Positions 55,472 through 63,904 of a DNA stretch of 64,000 nucleotides are shown piece by piece. A model generated the notes under the pieces. That model saw nothing but the letters and a program-made list of their open reading frames with translations. It had not been told where the DNA came from and did no database searches. Within the stretch, counting starts at the first letter, position 1; every line of letters starts with the position of its first letter. A program made the translations under genes and the position numbers. Location of the stretch: NCBI RefSeq assembly GCF_026196735.1, contig NZ_JAPHUF010000016.1:1-64000 (forward strand), in the 5' to 3' direction. Source of the stretch: Sulfurimonas sp. (GTDB taxonomy: Bacteria > Campylobacterota > Campylobacteria > Campylobacterales > Sulfurimonadaceae).

Positions 55472-56464
55472 ATGAAAATATGCATAGTTAAATTATCGGC
55501 TATGGGAGATATCATACACGCGATGGTGGCTCTACAGTTTATAAAACAAGAATTACCGGATGCTAAAATAGACTGGGTTGTCGAGAGCGGATTCAAAGGT
55601 ATTTTAGAAAACAATCCTCATATTGACAACATCTTAGCTGTAAATATAAAATCTATCAAAAAGAAAAAAAGCGAAATATTTACTCAATATAAAATTTTGA
55701 AGACTTACTCTAAAAATAATTATGATATTGTTATAGATGCTCAAGGATTACTCAAATCTGCAATTGTTTCTAAAATAATAGGTGCAAAAATTATTGCAGG
55801 TTTTGATAAAGATTCAATTCGTGAAGGGATAGCTTCTATTTTTTATAACAAAAAAGTACATATACCTTATGACGCAAATACAATTGACAGAAATGCAACC
55901 GTTATTTGTAAACCACTTGGAATAGAGGTTACAAGCGAGAAAATAATCAATAAAGAAAAATTTCTTTTTTCTTCTTCACATGTAGAAAATCTACCGGATA
56001 TTTTCAACCTATTTGTCATAGGTTCAACTTGGGAGAGCAGAAACTATCCAAAAGAGAAGTTTGTAGAAATTGCAAAAGAGTTAAAAACAGAAACTTACAT
56101 AGTTTGGGGAAGTGAGGAAGAACATCAAAAAGCACTTTGGATGCAAGAGCAATCAAAATATCTACATGTACTTCCAAAAGGCTCTTTAAACGACTTAAAA
56201 TATGTCATCTCAAAATGCAATTTGCTTATAGGAAATGACACAGGACCAACGCATATGGCATGGGGTCTAAATATTCCATCAATAACTATTTTTGGTCCAA
56301 CTCCAATAAATCGTGTTTATATCACACCAATCAACAAAGTCATAAAATCAAGCAGTAAGATAAATCATTACAGACTAAATAAAAATGACTTTTCAATATA
56401 TGAAATAGAAGTAGCCAAAATCGTTAAAATAGCCAATAAACTGCAAAAATCTGCTTATAAGTAA
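55472..56464 (+). CDS. lipopolysaccharide heptosyltransferase (WaaC-like)
   Basis: 330 residues of GT9. MKICIVKLSAMGDIIHAM is the characteristic start (MGDI), with DAQGLLKSA and GNDTGPTHMAW as the donor-site motif. WaaC adds the first heptose to Kdo in the LPS inner core. Its WaaC-like features (length, WVVESGF, AQGLLKS) favour heptosyltransferase I. It is preceded closely by the GT4 gene. Confidence 0.9.
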   Translation: MKICIVKLSAMGDIIHAMVALQFIKQELPDAKIDWVVESGFKGILENNPHIDNILAVNIKSIKKKKSEIFTQYKILKTYSKNNYDIVIDAQGLLKSAIVSKIIGAKIIAGFDKDSIREGIASIFYNKKVHIPYDANTIDRNATVICKPLGIEVTSEKIINKEKFLFSSSHVENLPDIFNLFVIGSTWESRNYPKEKFVEIAKELKTETYIVWGSEEEHQKALWMQEQSKYLHVLPKGSLNDLKYVISKCNLLIGNDTGPTHMAWGLNIPSITIFGPTPINRVYITPINKVIKSSSKINHYRLNKNDFSIYEIEVAKIVKIANKLQKSAYK

Positions 56465-56534
56465 ACTTTAGATAAAATCCACAGAATTTAATTATTAAAA
56501 ATTAGAATCCTTAATTAAGGTCATATTGTAAATT

Positions 56535-57632
56535 ATGAATATTTTAGTACTAACATCATCAAACGACTCATTTAACAGTGTTAGACCCGAACTGGAAATT
56601 TATATATCTTTGGCTAAAGCTGGGCACAATATTACACTTATGACTCAAAAAGAGAGTGCTTATTCAGCCAGATTTGATAAGTATAAAATTGATATAATAG
56701 ATACAACCTTCAACAAAAAAATAAGCATCAAAAGTATTAAATTAATTAAAAAAACAATTAAAGAAAAAAATATTGATATCATTTATGCTACGAACTCTAG
56801 GGCAATTTCAAATGCCACATTTGCTTGTGTAGCTACTAAAGTCAAACTAGTGAGCTACAGAGGAACAACCGGCGGACTCTATCGTCATGATCCAAGTTCA
56901 TATTTAAATGCATTAAATCCAAGAGTAGACGGTGTCATTTGCGTATCTCAAGCAGTTACAAACCATGTATCAAAACAGGTTTTTTCAAAATCAAAAAAGA
57001 TTGTCACTATATACAAAGGGCATGATGTATCATGGTATAACCAAATGCCTACAAATCTAGATGAGTTTAACACAAACTCAAATAATTTCAATGTTGCTTT
57101 TGTTGCAAATGTAAGACCTCACAAGGGTTTGATTTATGTTATTAAAGCGGCTTATGAACTAGCTGATTTAGAAAACTTACACATTCTTCTAATAGGAAAT
57201 AAAATATCGCAAGAACCCTACCTATCAGAGATAAAAAATAGTGGTATGGAAAATAGAATTCATGTTACTGGATACAGAAGTGATGTACCACAGATCATTG
57301 CAGCATCTGATGTTTTAATACATGCTTCAACAAGAAAAGAGGGTTTACCTCGCGTAATACTTGAATCCCTGGCCAGCAAAACTCCGGTTATTGCATCAGC
57401 AAATGAAAGCAGCCTTGAAATCATAGAAGATGATGTTAATGGGTTTATAGTTCCAATCAAAGATGCAAAAGCAATAGCTCAAAAAACAAGACTTCTATAT
57501 AACTCTCCAGAGACATTGGAGCGCTTAACTGCTAATTCACAAAACATTATCAATGACAAACTATCTCACAAAGCCACAGCTGAAAAATACATTGAATATT
57601 TTGAGTCATTACTAAGGGAATCAAATGATTAA
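56535..57632 (+). CDS. glycosyltransferase family 4
   Basis: 365 residues. Motifs: RGTTGGLYRHDPSSYLNAL (N-terminal domain), VAFVANVRPHKGLIYVI and the donor-site block ASTRKEGLPRVILESLAS with the two Glu of GT4. It probably extends the LPS core with a hexose. Its last 8 bases overlap the O-antigen-ligase-like gene, so the two are coupled. Confidence 0.9.
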   Translation: MNILVLTSSNDSFNSVRPELEIYISLAKAGHNITLMTQKESAYSARFDKYKIDIIDTTFNKKISIKSIKLIKKTIKEKNIDIIYATNSRAISNATFACVATKVKLVSYRGTTGGLYRHDPSSYLNALNPRVDGVICVSQAVTNHVSKQVFSKSKKIVTIYKGHDVSWYNQMPTNLDEFNTNSNNFNVAFVANVRPHKGLIYVIKAAYELADLENLHILLIGNKISQEPYLSEIKNSGMENRIHVTGYRSDVPQIIAASDVLIHASTRKEGLPRVILESLASKTPVIASANESSLEIIEDDVNGFIVPIKDAKAIAQKTRLLYNSPETLERLTANSQNIINDKLSHKATAEKYIEYFESLLRESND

Positions 57633-58842
57633 ATTTAAAAATATAACATTAAATAGCTACATAAACTATATATTTGTGTTATATGCTTTTTTACTTCCTT
57701 TATCAAGGGCTGCCATAACACTGCTTACTGCACTGCTTTTTATTCTTTGGTTATTCACAGATGACTTTAGAGAAAAAATAAACTTTTTAAAATCAAACAA
57801 AGCAGTTATTTACCTAGTTGCTTTTGTAGCTTTTAGTTTGCTCTCTCTTTTGTGGACAGATAATGTCAGCAGTGGTCTGTATTATATTAGAAAATACTGG
57901 TATTTTTTACCAATCTTTGTCATAGCCACAACAGTAGAGAAAAGATTTATATACCATGGTGTATCCGCTTTTTTGTTAGGTATGTTAGTAAGTGAAATCA
58001 TCTCATATGGTATCTTTCTTGAACTATGGTCGACCAGACATAGCAGTCCATCAGACCCGACACCTTTTATGAGTCATGTTCAGTACTCAATGTTTTTAGC
58101 CTTCACTTCACTTTTAATACTAAACAGACTTTTTAAAGAGACTGAGTTAAAGTGGAGAGCAATATATTTTTTATATTTTTTAACAGCTACATCAAACCTC
58201 TTTTTAAATGGTGGCAGGACTGGACAATTAGCATTTATACTCTCTATCTTTGTAGTTGGTATCTTAAATATTAAACATAGAGTAGTAGCTTTTGCAAGTA
58301 TGTTTGTTTTACTTACTGCTATATTATTTACAGCATACAATGTAAGTCCGGTATTTAAATCAAGGGTTCATACTTCTATAGCTGAGTCTAAAAATATTCT
58401 TGATTCTAATCATAAAGGCTCTCTTGGCCAAAGAATATCAATGTGGACTGTAGGAACAAAGATTTTTCTTGATAATCCTGTAGCTGGGCTTGGTGTCTCT
58501 TGTGAAATGAATGTTCTTAATGACTATATAGACAAATACTACCCTGATATGAGTAACATTAAACATACCAATAGTTACCATAGTAACTATATTCAACCAC
58601 TAGCTCAACTTGGTATTATTGGATTTATCTTATATATGATGTTCATATACTCACTTATTACTCTAAAAATACACAATAGAGAGTATAAAAATATGTTAAT
58701 TATTTTTGTAATAGTATATTCAATATCTTCTATATTTGAGACCATGTTTCATTCACAATTTGGCGAAGCACTTTTAGCTCTGTTTGTGGGAATATTTATA
58801 GCTGAATCAAGGCAAGAGAATGAAGCTAGACATAGCAGATAA
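57625..58842 (+). CDS. O-antigen ligase-like polytopic membrane protein
   Basis: 405 residues with about 11-12 membrane helices and a long periplasmic loop (about 245-320) that contains the Wzy_C/WaaL motif region HTNSYHSNYIQPLAQLGI, with the His expected at the catalytic site. WaaL joins undecaprenyl-linked glycan to lipid A-core. A Wzy polymerase is the alternative, but the kinase and core transferases nearby favour the ligase. Overlaps the next gene by 23 bases. Confidence 0.82.
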   Translation: MIKFKNITLNSYINYIFVLYAFLLPLSRAAITLLTALLFILWLFTDDFREKINFLKSNKAVIYLVAFVAFSLLSLLWTDNVSSGLYYIRKYWYFLPIFVIATTVEKRFIYHGVSAFLLGMLVSEIISYGIFLELWSTRHSSPSDPTPFMSHVQYSMFLAFTSLLILNRLFKETELKWRAIYFLYFLTATSNLFLNGGRTGQLAFILSIFVVGILNIKHRVVAFASMFVLLTAILFTAYNVSPVFKSRVHTSIAESKNILDSNHKGSLGQRISMWTVGTKIFLDNPVAGLGVSCEMNVLNDYIDKYYPDMSNIKHTNSYHSNYIQPLAQLGIIGFILYMMFIYSLITLKIHNREYKNMLIIFVIVYSISSIFETMFHSQFGEALLALFVGIFIAESRQENEARHSR

Positions 58843-59554
58843 CAAATATATAAATTTATTAAAAGATATAAAAAGTTACTTTTCAAAATCAAATAACTCT
58901 ATTCATAAAGCACGAAATGAGATAAAAATAATTAACTTTGACAATAAAGAGCTTGTAGTAAAATCTTTTAAAATTCCAAATATTATAAACAAAATCATAT
59001 ATACATTTTTTAAAGATTCAAAAGCAAAAAAATCATATATAAATAGTATTAAAATAGTTGACTTTGTGCCTAAACCAATAGGCTTTATAGAGTTTAGAAA
59101 ATTTGGTTTAATAAACGACAGCTATTTTGTAAGTGAAAATTTTAATTATGATTTCACTATACGCGAACCATTGCTAGATGGCAATTTTAAAGATAAAGAA
59201 AATATTTTTAAAGCATTTGCAAAATTTACTCTAAAGCTTCACGAAAATGGTATTTTTCATTTAGACTACTCCCCTGGAAATATTCTTATAAAAAAAGAAG
59301 CAAATAACTATATATTTAAAATAGTTGACATTAATAGAATGCAGTTTAAAACTCTAAACTTGGATGATAGACTTAAAAATTTTTCTAAACTTTGGGCAAA
59401 AGATGATGATTTAACCACCATAATAAAAAAGTATTCAAAACTAACAAACAATGATGAAAGATTATGTATTGAAATTGCACTTAAATATTCTCAAGCACAT
59501 AAAGATCGAAAAAATGCTAAAAAAAGAAAACGGGGACAAAAAGTTGTTGATTAG
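58820..59554 (+). CDS. LPS core kinase-like protein (Kdo/WaaP family)
   Basis: 244 residues with a protein-kinase-like fold. The catalytic loop is HLDYSPGNILI (Asp in HxDxxPxN) with the Mg-binding DI in VDINRM, and an N-terminal nucleotide-lysine segment KELVVKSFK. Such enzymes phosphorylate Kdo or heptose of the LPS inner core. The C-terminus is strongly basic (KDRKNAKKRKRGQK). It starts 23 bases inside the end of the ligase gene, suggesting coupled translation. Confidence 0.85.
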   Translation: MKLDIADNKYINLLKDIKSYFSKSNNSIHKARNEIKIINFDNKELVVKSFKIPNIINKIIYTFFKDSKAKKSYINSIKIVDFVPKPIGFIEFRKFGLINDSYFVSENFNYDFTIREPLLDGNFKDKENIFKAFAKFTLKLHENGIFHLDYSPGNILIKKEANNYIFKIVDINRMQFKTLNLDDRLKNFSKLWAKDDDLTTIIKKYSKLTNNDERLCIEIALKYSQAHKDRKNAKKRKRGQKVVD

Positions 59555-60257
59555 TACAATGTATCATAATATTAATTCTGATAAATATTCAAACAAACTA
59601 TCAATTTTTAAAGAGCACTTGTTATATATAAAAAACAATTTCAATGTCGTATTTCCCGAAGACACACTTAAAGGTAAAGACATATGCTTAACTTTTGATG
59701 ATGGGTTTTACAACTTTTATGAATATGTTTTTCCACTACTTAAAGAATTAAACTTAAAAGCCATTTTAGCAGTGCCTACAAAATTTATTTTAGATGATAC
59801 TAATATACAAAAAAAAGACCGACTGGCTATTATGCATGATGACACTTATAGTCACATTGATCAAGCTCCATTTTGTACATTTAAAGAACTTAAAGAGATG
59901 AGCGAAAGTGGTCATGTTAAAATAGCATCACATTCACATAGTCATACTAATTTATCTACATGTGATAACCTAAAATATGAACTGCAAAAATCAAAACAAA
60001 TTTTAGAAGAAAAATTAAGCATAAAGTGTGACAGTTTAATTTTCCCGTATGGTAAGTACGATGAAACTGTCTTAACAATGGCAAAAAAAGAGTATAAATA
60101 TCTATTTAGAATCGGAAATGGCATAAATAAAAACTTCGACGGAATAAATGGGATTATTTATAGGATTAATGCAGACAACTTAAAGAATGAAAAATCTATA
60201 TTTTCTTATACTAATATGTTAAAATACAGAATAAAATCTTTTATAAAATCTTTTTAG
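59544..60257 (+). CDS. polysaccharide deacetylase (NodB domain, CE4)
   Basis: About 237 residues from the TTG at 59544 (GGGGAC eight bases before), which gives LLISTMYHNI, a typical CE4 start; an upstream ATG would overlap the kinase gene by 104 bases in another frame. NodB motifs: TFDDGF (the metal-binding Asp-Asp) and ASHSHSHTN (metal His pair), then IFPYGKYDE. It would remove N-acetyl groups from a glycan, perhaps the LPS core. No signal peptide, so it probably acts in the cytoplasm on the lipid-linked precursor. Confidence 0.85.
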   Translation: MLISTMYHNINSDKYSNKLSIFKEHLLYIKNNFNVVFPEDTLKGKDICLTFDDGFYNFYEYVFPLLKELNLKAILAVPTKFILDDTNIQKKDRLAIMHDDTYSHIDQAPFCTFKELKEMSESGHVKIASHSHSHTNLSTCDNLKYELQKSKQILEEKLSIKCDSLIFPYGKYDETVLTMAKKEYKYLFRIGNGINKNFDGINGIIYRINADNLKNEKSIFSYTNMLKYRIKSFIKSF

Positions 60258-60264
60258 GACAATC

Positions 60265-61020
60265 ATGAATATAAGTGCAGTTATAATTGTAAAAAATGGT
60301 GCTACTTCTATTTCTAGTACATTAGATGCATTAAAAGAGTTTAATGATGTTGTTGTATTTGACAATGGTTCATCTGATGGTACACAAGAAATAGCAAAAC
60401 GATATGCTAATGTCAATTTAATTGAGGGTGACTTTATAGGTTTTGGACCAACAAAAAACAAAGCAGCATCATATGCAAAAAATGATTGGATAATCATAAT
60501 AGACAGCGATGAAGTTGTAGATAATGAACTACTTAATACACTAAAGACAAAGGTCTTAGATAAAAACAGAGTATATTCCCTAAACTTTATAGCATACTAC
60601 AAAGAGATACAAATAAAACATTGTGGATGGAGCAATCAAAAAATTAAAAGAGTTTATAACAAAACTGTAACAAAATTTAATGATAATTTAGTTCATGAAA
60701 ATATCATAGACACAAACCCTGAACATAACATGTTAGATGGTAATATAAAACACTATAGTTACACTTCGATTAGTGATTTTATTATAAAAATTGATAGATA
60801 TTCCTCTTTATTCGCAAATGACAATGTTGGCAAAAAGAACTCATCTCCGACAAAAGCCATCTTCAACGGTATATTTTCTTTTATAAAGACATACTTTTTC
60901 AAAAGAGGTTTTTTAGACGGTTATGCTGGTTTGGTCATTGCATTTTCTCATATGGCAACGAACTTCTACAAATATATAAAACTGTATGAACTAAATAAAG
61001 ACAAAAAACAAAACACATGA
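60265..61020 (+). CDS. glycosyltransferase family 2 (WaaE-like)
   Basis: 251 residues. It has a GT-A fold with the N-terminal NISAVIIVKNGATSI, FDNGSSDGTQ and the metal-binding DSDEVVDNEL. Length and the motif CGWSNQKIKRVYNK resemble the LPS core beta-1,4-glucosyltransferase group (WaaE/KdtX). A C-terminal amphipathic part with hydrophobic runs suggests membrane contact. It is 7 bp after the deacetylase gene and 8 bp before the acyltransferase gene. Confidence 0.88.
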   Translation: MNISAVIIVKNGATSISSTLDALKEFNDVVVFDNGSSDGTQEIAKRYANVNLIEGDFIGFGPTKNKAASYAKNDWIIIIDSDEVVDNELLNTLKTKVLDKNRVYSLNFIAYYKEIQIKHCGWSNQKIKRVYNKTVTKFNDNLVHENIIDTNPEHNMLDGNIKHYSYTSISDFIIKIDRYSSLFANDNVGKKNSSPTKAIFNGIFSFIKTYFFKRGFLDGYAGLVIAFSHMATNFYKYIKLYELNKDKKQNT

Positions 61021-61028
61021 AGCAATAA

Positions 61029-61586
61029 ATGAGTCCATTTACAATAATACAAAAACTTAAAAACAAAATTAGAGTAAAAGGTACTAATAATAAAATAGTG
61101 CTTGACGATAAAAAATCACTAAAAATCTCAAAAACGAAAATAGTTATTAAAGGATCAAATAACACTTTACATATAAAAAGTAATGCACATATAAGAAACT
61201 CTTTTATTGAAATTGTTGGAGATAATTGTAGTGTAACTATTGGCAAGAACTGTATTATTGGCGATGAGTGTTATCTGTCAGCAAAAGAGACAAATACAAA
61301 ACTGAAGATTGGTGATGGCTGTATGCTTTCGAGAAATGCAAAACTTATGACATCAGATGGACACCCAATATATCAAAACAGTAAAATTATAAATCATGCG
61401 AAAGATATCATCATAAACGACAATGTCTGGATAGCAGATAATGTAACTATACTAAAAGGCGTAGAAGTGGGAAACAACTCTATTGTTGGCATAAACTCTG
61501 TTTTGACAAAATCAATACCAGAGCATTCAATTGCTGCTGGAAATCCTGCCAAAATTATTAAGCAAGATATTAGCTGGGATCACTAA
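61029..61586 (+). CDS. hexapeptide-repeat acyltransferase
   Basis: 185 residues: an N-terminal strand-rich part, then left-handed beta-helix repeats (about 60-175) with the catalytic-type segment SDGHPIYQ and the end motif SIAAGNPAKIIKQDI of sugar O-acetyltransferases (WcaF/NodL/LacA group). It probably O-acetylates an LPS or O-antigen residue. It ends by overlapping the stop of the convergent heptosyltransferase gene by 4 bases. Confidence 0.88.
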   Translation: MSPFTIIQKLKNKIRVKGTNNKIVLDDKKSLKISKTKIVIKGSNNTLHIKSNAHIRNSFIEIVGDNCSVTIGKNCIIGDECYLSAKETNTKLKIGDGCMLSRNAKLMTSDGHPIYQNSKIINHAKDIIINDNVWIADNVTILKGVEVGNNSIVGINSVLTKSIPEHSIAAGNPAKIIKQDISWDH

Positions 61587-62542
61587 GCTAGCAATTCTCT
61601 TTTTACTTTTTCAAAAAGTTCTTCTCTTTTTTCTTTATCACTTGGAATCATATAGTGCTTTTGCAGAGATTCGTCCCCAACACTTTTCCATCTCTTTGAA
61701 CTCGCAAAAAGTGAATCTGCGAAAAAAGTCATAGTTGGAGTCCCAACTAATGAAGCAATATGATATGTCCCGGTTGATGTACTGATAAAAAGTTTAAAGC
61801 TACTTACCAGTTTTGCAAAATAGACTAAGCCTTCAAGAGAGAGATAAAAAATCACATTCTCGCCAAAGAACCTGTTTTGCATATTTTCATACAACTCTTT
61901 TTCATCAGGGCCGAAAGTCATAACAACTTGATATTTATTTTGTTTCAATACTTCACGAATTAAAATTTCATACTCATCAAGAGTCCAATTAGCATCACTT
62001 GAACCTCCAAAGCCAACATGAAAAGCTACTATCTCTTTTTCAATATCATGGTTTGCGCAAAATACATAGTTAATATTCTTTGCATCATCAAACTTTAACA
62101 GTGGTTTTTTGTACTCCAGACTAATATCGCTAAATAAAGATTTTGTAAGTTGTAAGTTATACTCAAACTCAGCCATTTTTACTTCACTTCGTCTTTGTAA
62201 AACTCTTTTAGTGTAAAATATTTGAGCAATTTTTGTAGCTGGTGCAATGCGCTTAGGTATCCTTGCCAAAAACTGCGCAACAGCTACACGAGTATTTGAA
62301 AACAAAGTTATTGAGGCATTTATCTTTGCTTCTTTGAGTTTTTTAATAAATTTCCATATACTAGAGCCATCATCAACTATTACCTCATCAATAAAGTCAC
62401 ATGCTTCAGCCAAACCTTTGTTCATTGGAGCTACACAAGCAATAATCCTATTTTGAGGATTATGATTCTTTAACACATACATAGTTGGAAGAGCAGTCAC
62501 AAAGTCACCTAGTTTATCCGTACGAACTACAAGTATATTCAA
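61583..62542 (-). CDS. lipopolysaccharide heptosyltransferase (GT9), second copy
   Basis: 319 residues. MNILVVRTDKLGDFVTALP is the GT9 start (LGDF), with VAFHVGFGGSSDANW and the donor-site STSTGTYHIASLVGTPT. It is more divergent than the copy at 55472 and resembles WaaF/WaaQ-type transferases. It is the only reverse gene inside the forward LPS cluster, so it has its own promoter in the 58-bp gap before the next gene. Confidence 0.88.
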   Translation of the reverse strand: MNILVVRTDKLGDFVTALPTMYVLKNHNPQNRIIACVAPMNKGLAEACDFIDEVIVDDGSSIWKFIKKLKEAKINASITLFSNTRVAVAQFLARIPKRIAPATKIAQIFYTKRVLQRRSEVKMAEFEYNLQLTKSLFSDISLEYKKPLLKFDDAKNINYVFCANHDIEKEIVAFHVGFGGSSDANWTLDEYEILIREVLKQNKYQVVMTFGPDEKELYENMQNRFFGENVIFYLSLEGLVYFAKLVSSFKLFISTSTGTYHIASLVGTPTMTFFADSLFASSKRWKSVGDESLQKHYMIPSDKEKREELFEKVKRELLA

Positions 62543-62600
62543 AAAATATCCCTAAAAATTTAATGGATTATTTTACCTTAAAAAGGATATAATTCGCCTT

Positions 62601-63881
62601 ATGAAAGAACCTTATGTATGGGATAGCTATTCCGACCAACCTTACCCACTAAAAGATAAAAGCTATAAGAAGCAAATGAGAAAAAGAGAGTTCACTTCAC
62701 TTTTAAAAACATTTTTGACTGCTCTTGTCATACTTCCTTTTTCACTTATCATGATGCCTTTTGTAAAAAGAAAACAGATAAGCTCAGAAGATTTTTTCTG
62801 CATCGGTGTAGACTATCAAAAAGAGCCAGAGCTTACACTAGGATTCATTGAAGAGCTGGATATCAATAGAATCCTAGTTCGTTTAAAACTCTGGGAGATG
62901 GATACACTTGATGAACTTAAAGAATTTTTACTAAAATGTAAAGATAAAAAAGTAACTCTAAAAATACTCCAAGACAGAGAACATGTAGAAGATTTAGAAC
63001 TTCTAAAAAAAGATTTATATACTATCTTTTCAGAACTAAATGAACATGTAGATATCTTTGAAATCGGTTCGACCATAAACAGGGCTAAATGGGGCTTTTT
63101 TAGTGTAGATGAGTACAACAAATTTTATAAAACTGCTTATGATTTGAAAACAAAAAAGTTTTCACCCTCAACCAAGGAGGACAAGCATATCAAATTAATA
63201 GGAAGTGGAGTTATAGACTTTGAATATCATTTTACAGCTCATACGCTTTTTAACTTCTTTAAATACAGCTATGATGGGATTTCTTCGCTACTTTATGTAG
63301 ACAGACGCGGTGCCCCAGAAAATGAACAAATGGGCTTTACTCTTTCGGATAAGATAGCACTTCTTAGTACTATGGTCTGGTTAAGTCCAAAAGTTAAACA
63401 GGAGTTACACATTACCGAGACTAACTGGCCCATTACCGGTACAGCACCTTATGCACCTACTAGTGAGTATGAGTGTGTTGATGAAGAATCATATGCTGAT
63501 TTTATGCTTAGATACTATCTACTTGCATTCGCTTCTCAGCAGGTTGACTCAGTTTCTTGGCATCAATTAATTGCACCAGGATATGGTCTTATAGATAATA
63601 GAGATACGATTAAAAAACGCTCAGTATTCACAACATATAAATTTATGGTAAAAAACTTAAAAAATGCACAATTTTTAAGACTTGACATAAAAAGAGGATA
63701 CTATATACTTCAGTGTTTAGTAGACAACACTATTTTACAAATACATTGGTCTCTAAAGCCTACAACTCTTAACAATGAAGATTTCTTTACAGTGTACTCT
63801 AGAGATGGAAAACTTATAAAAAACAAAACTTTAGATATAGGCTCTTCGCCACTATATATTTATATACAAGACGCGGTATAA
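62601..63881 (+). CDS. membrane-anchored glycosidase-like protein
   Basis: 426 residues: basic N-terminus, one membrane helix (about 37-54), then a TIM-barrel-like domain. Two Glu in typical clan-A positions are visible: Glu154 in FEIGSTINRAKWG (acid/base-like) and Glu273 in ITETNWPITG (nucleophile-like). This layout resembles GH39-type or related retaining glycosidases. The orientation would place the catalytic domain outside the cytoplasm. Neighbouring genes build LPS, so it may trim or remodel a glycan. A family name cannot be assigned with confidence. Confidence 0.65.
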   Translation: MKEPYVWDSYSDQPYPLKDKSYKKQMRKREFTSLLKTFLTALVILPFSLIMMPFVKRKQISSEDFFCIGVDYQKEPELTLGFIEELDINRILVRLKLWEMDTLDELKEFLLKCKDKKVTLKILQDREHVEDLELLKKDLYTIFSELNEHVDIFEIGSTINRAKWGFFSVDEYNKFYKTAYDLKTKKFSPSTKEDKHIKLIGSGVIDFEYHFTAHTLFNFFKYSYDGISSLLYVDRRGAPENEQMGFTLSDKIALLSTMVWLSPKVKQELHITETNWPITGTAPYAPTSEYECVDEESYADFMLRYYLLAFASQQVDSVSWHQLIAPGYGLIDNRDTIKKRSVFTTYKFMVKNLKNAQFLRLDIKRGYYILQCLVDNTILQIHWSLKPTTLNNEDFFTVYSRDGKLIKNKTLDIGSSPLYIYIQDAV

Positions 63882-63904
63882 TTGCGCTATGGAAAAAACA
63901 GACA

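Noticed and set aside
59451-59543. Upstream start for the deacetylase, overlapping the kinase gene by 104 bases
   Set aside because: The extra residues are Lys-rich readings of the kinase tail in another frame. The TTG at 59544 has a ribosome site and gives a normal family start.
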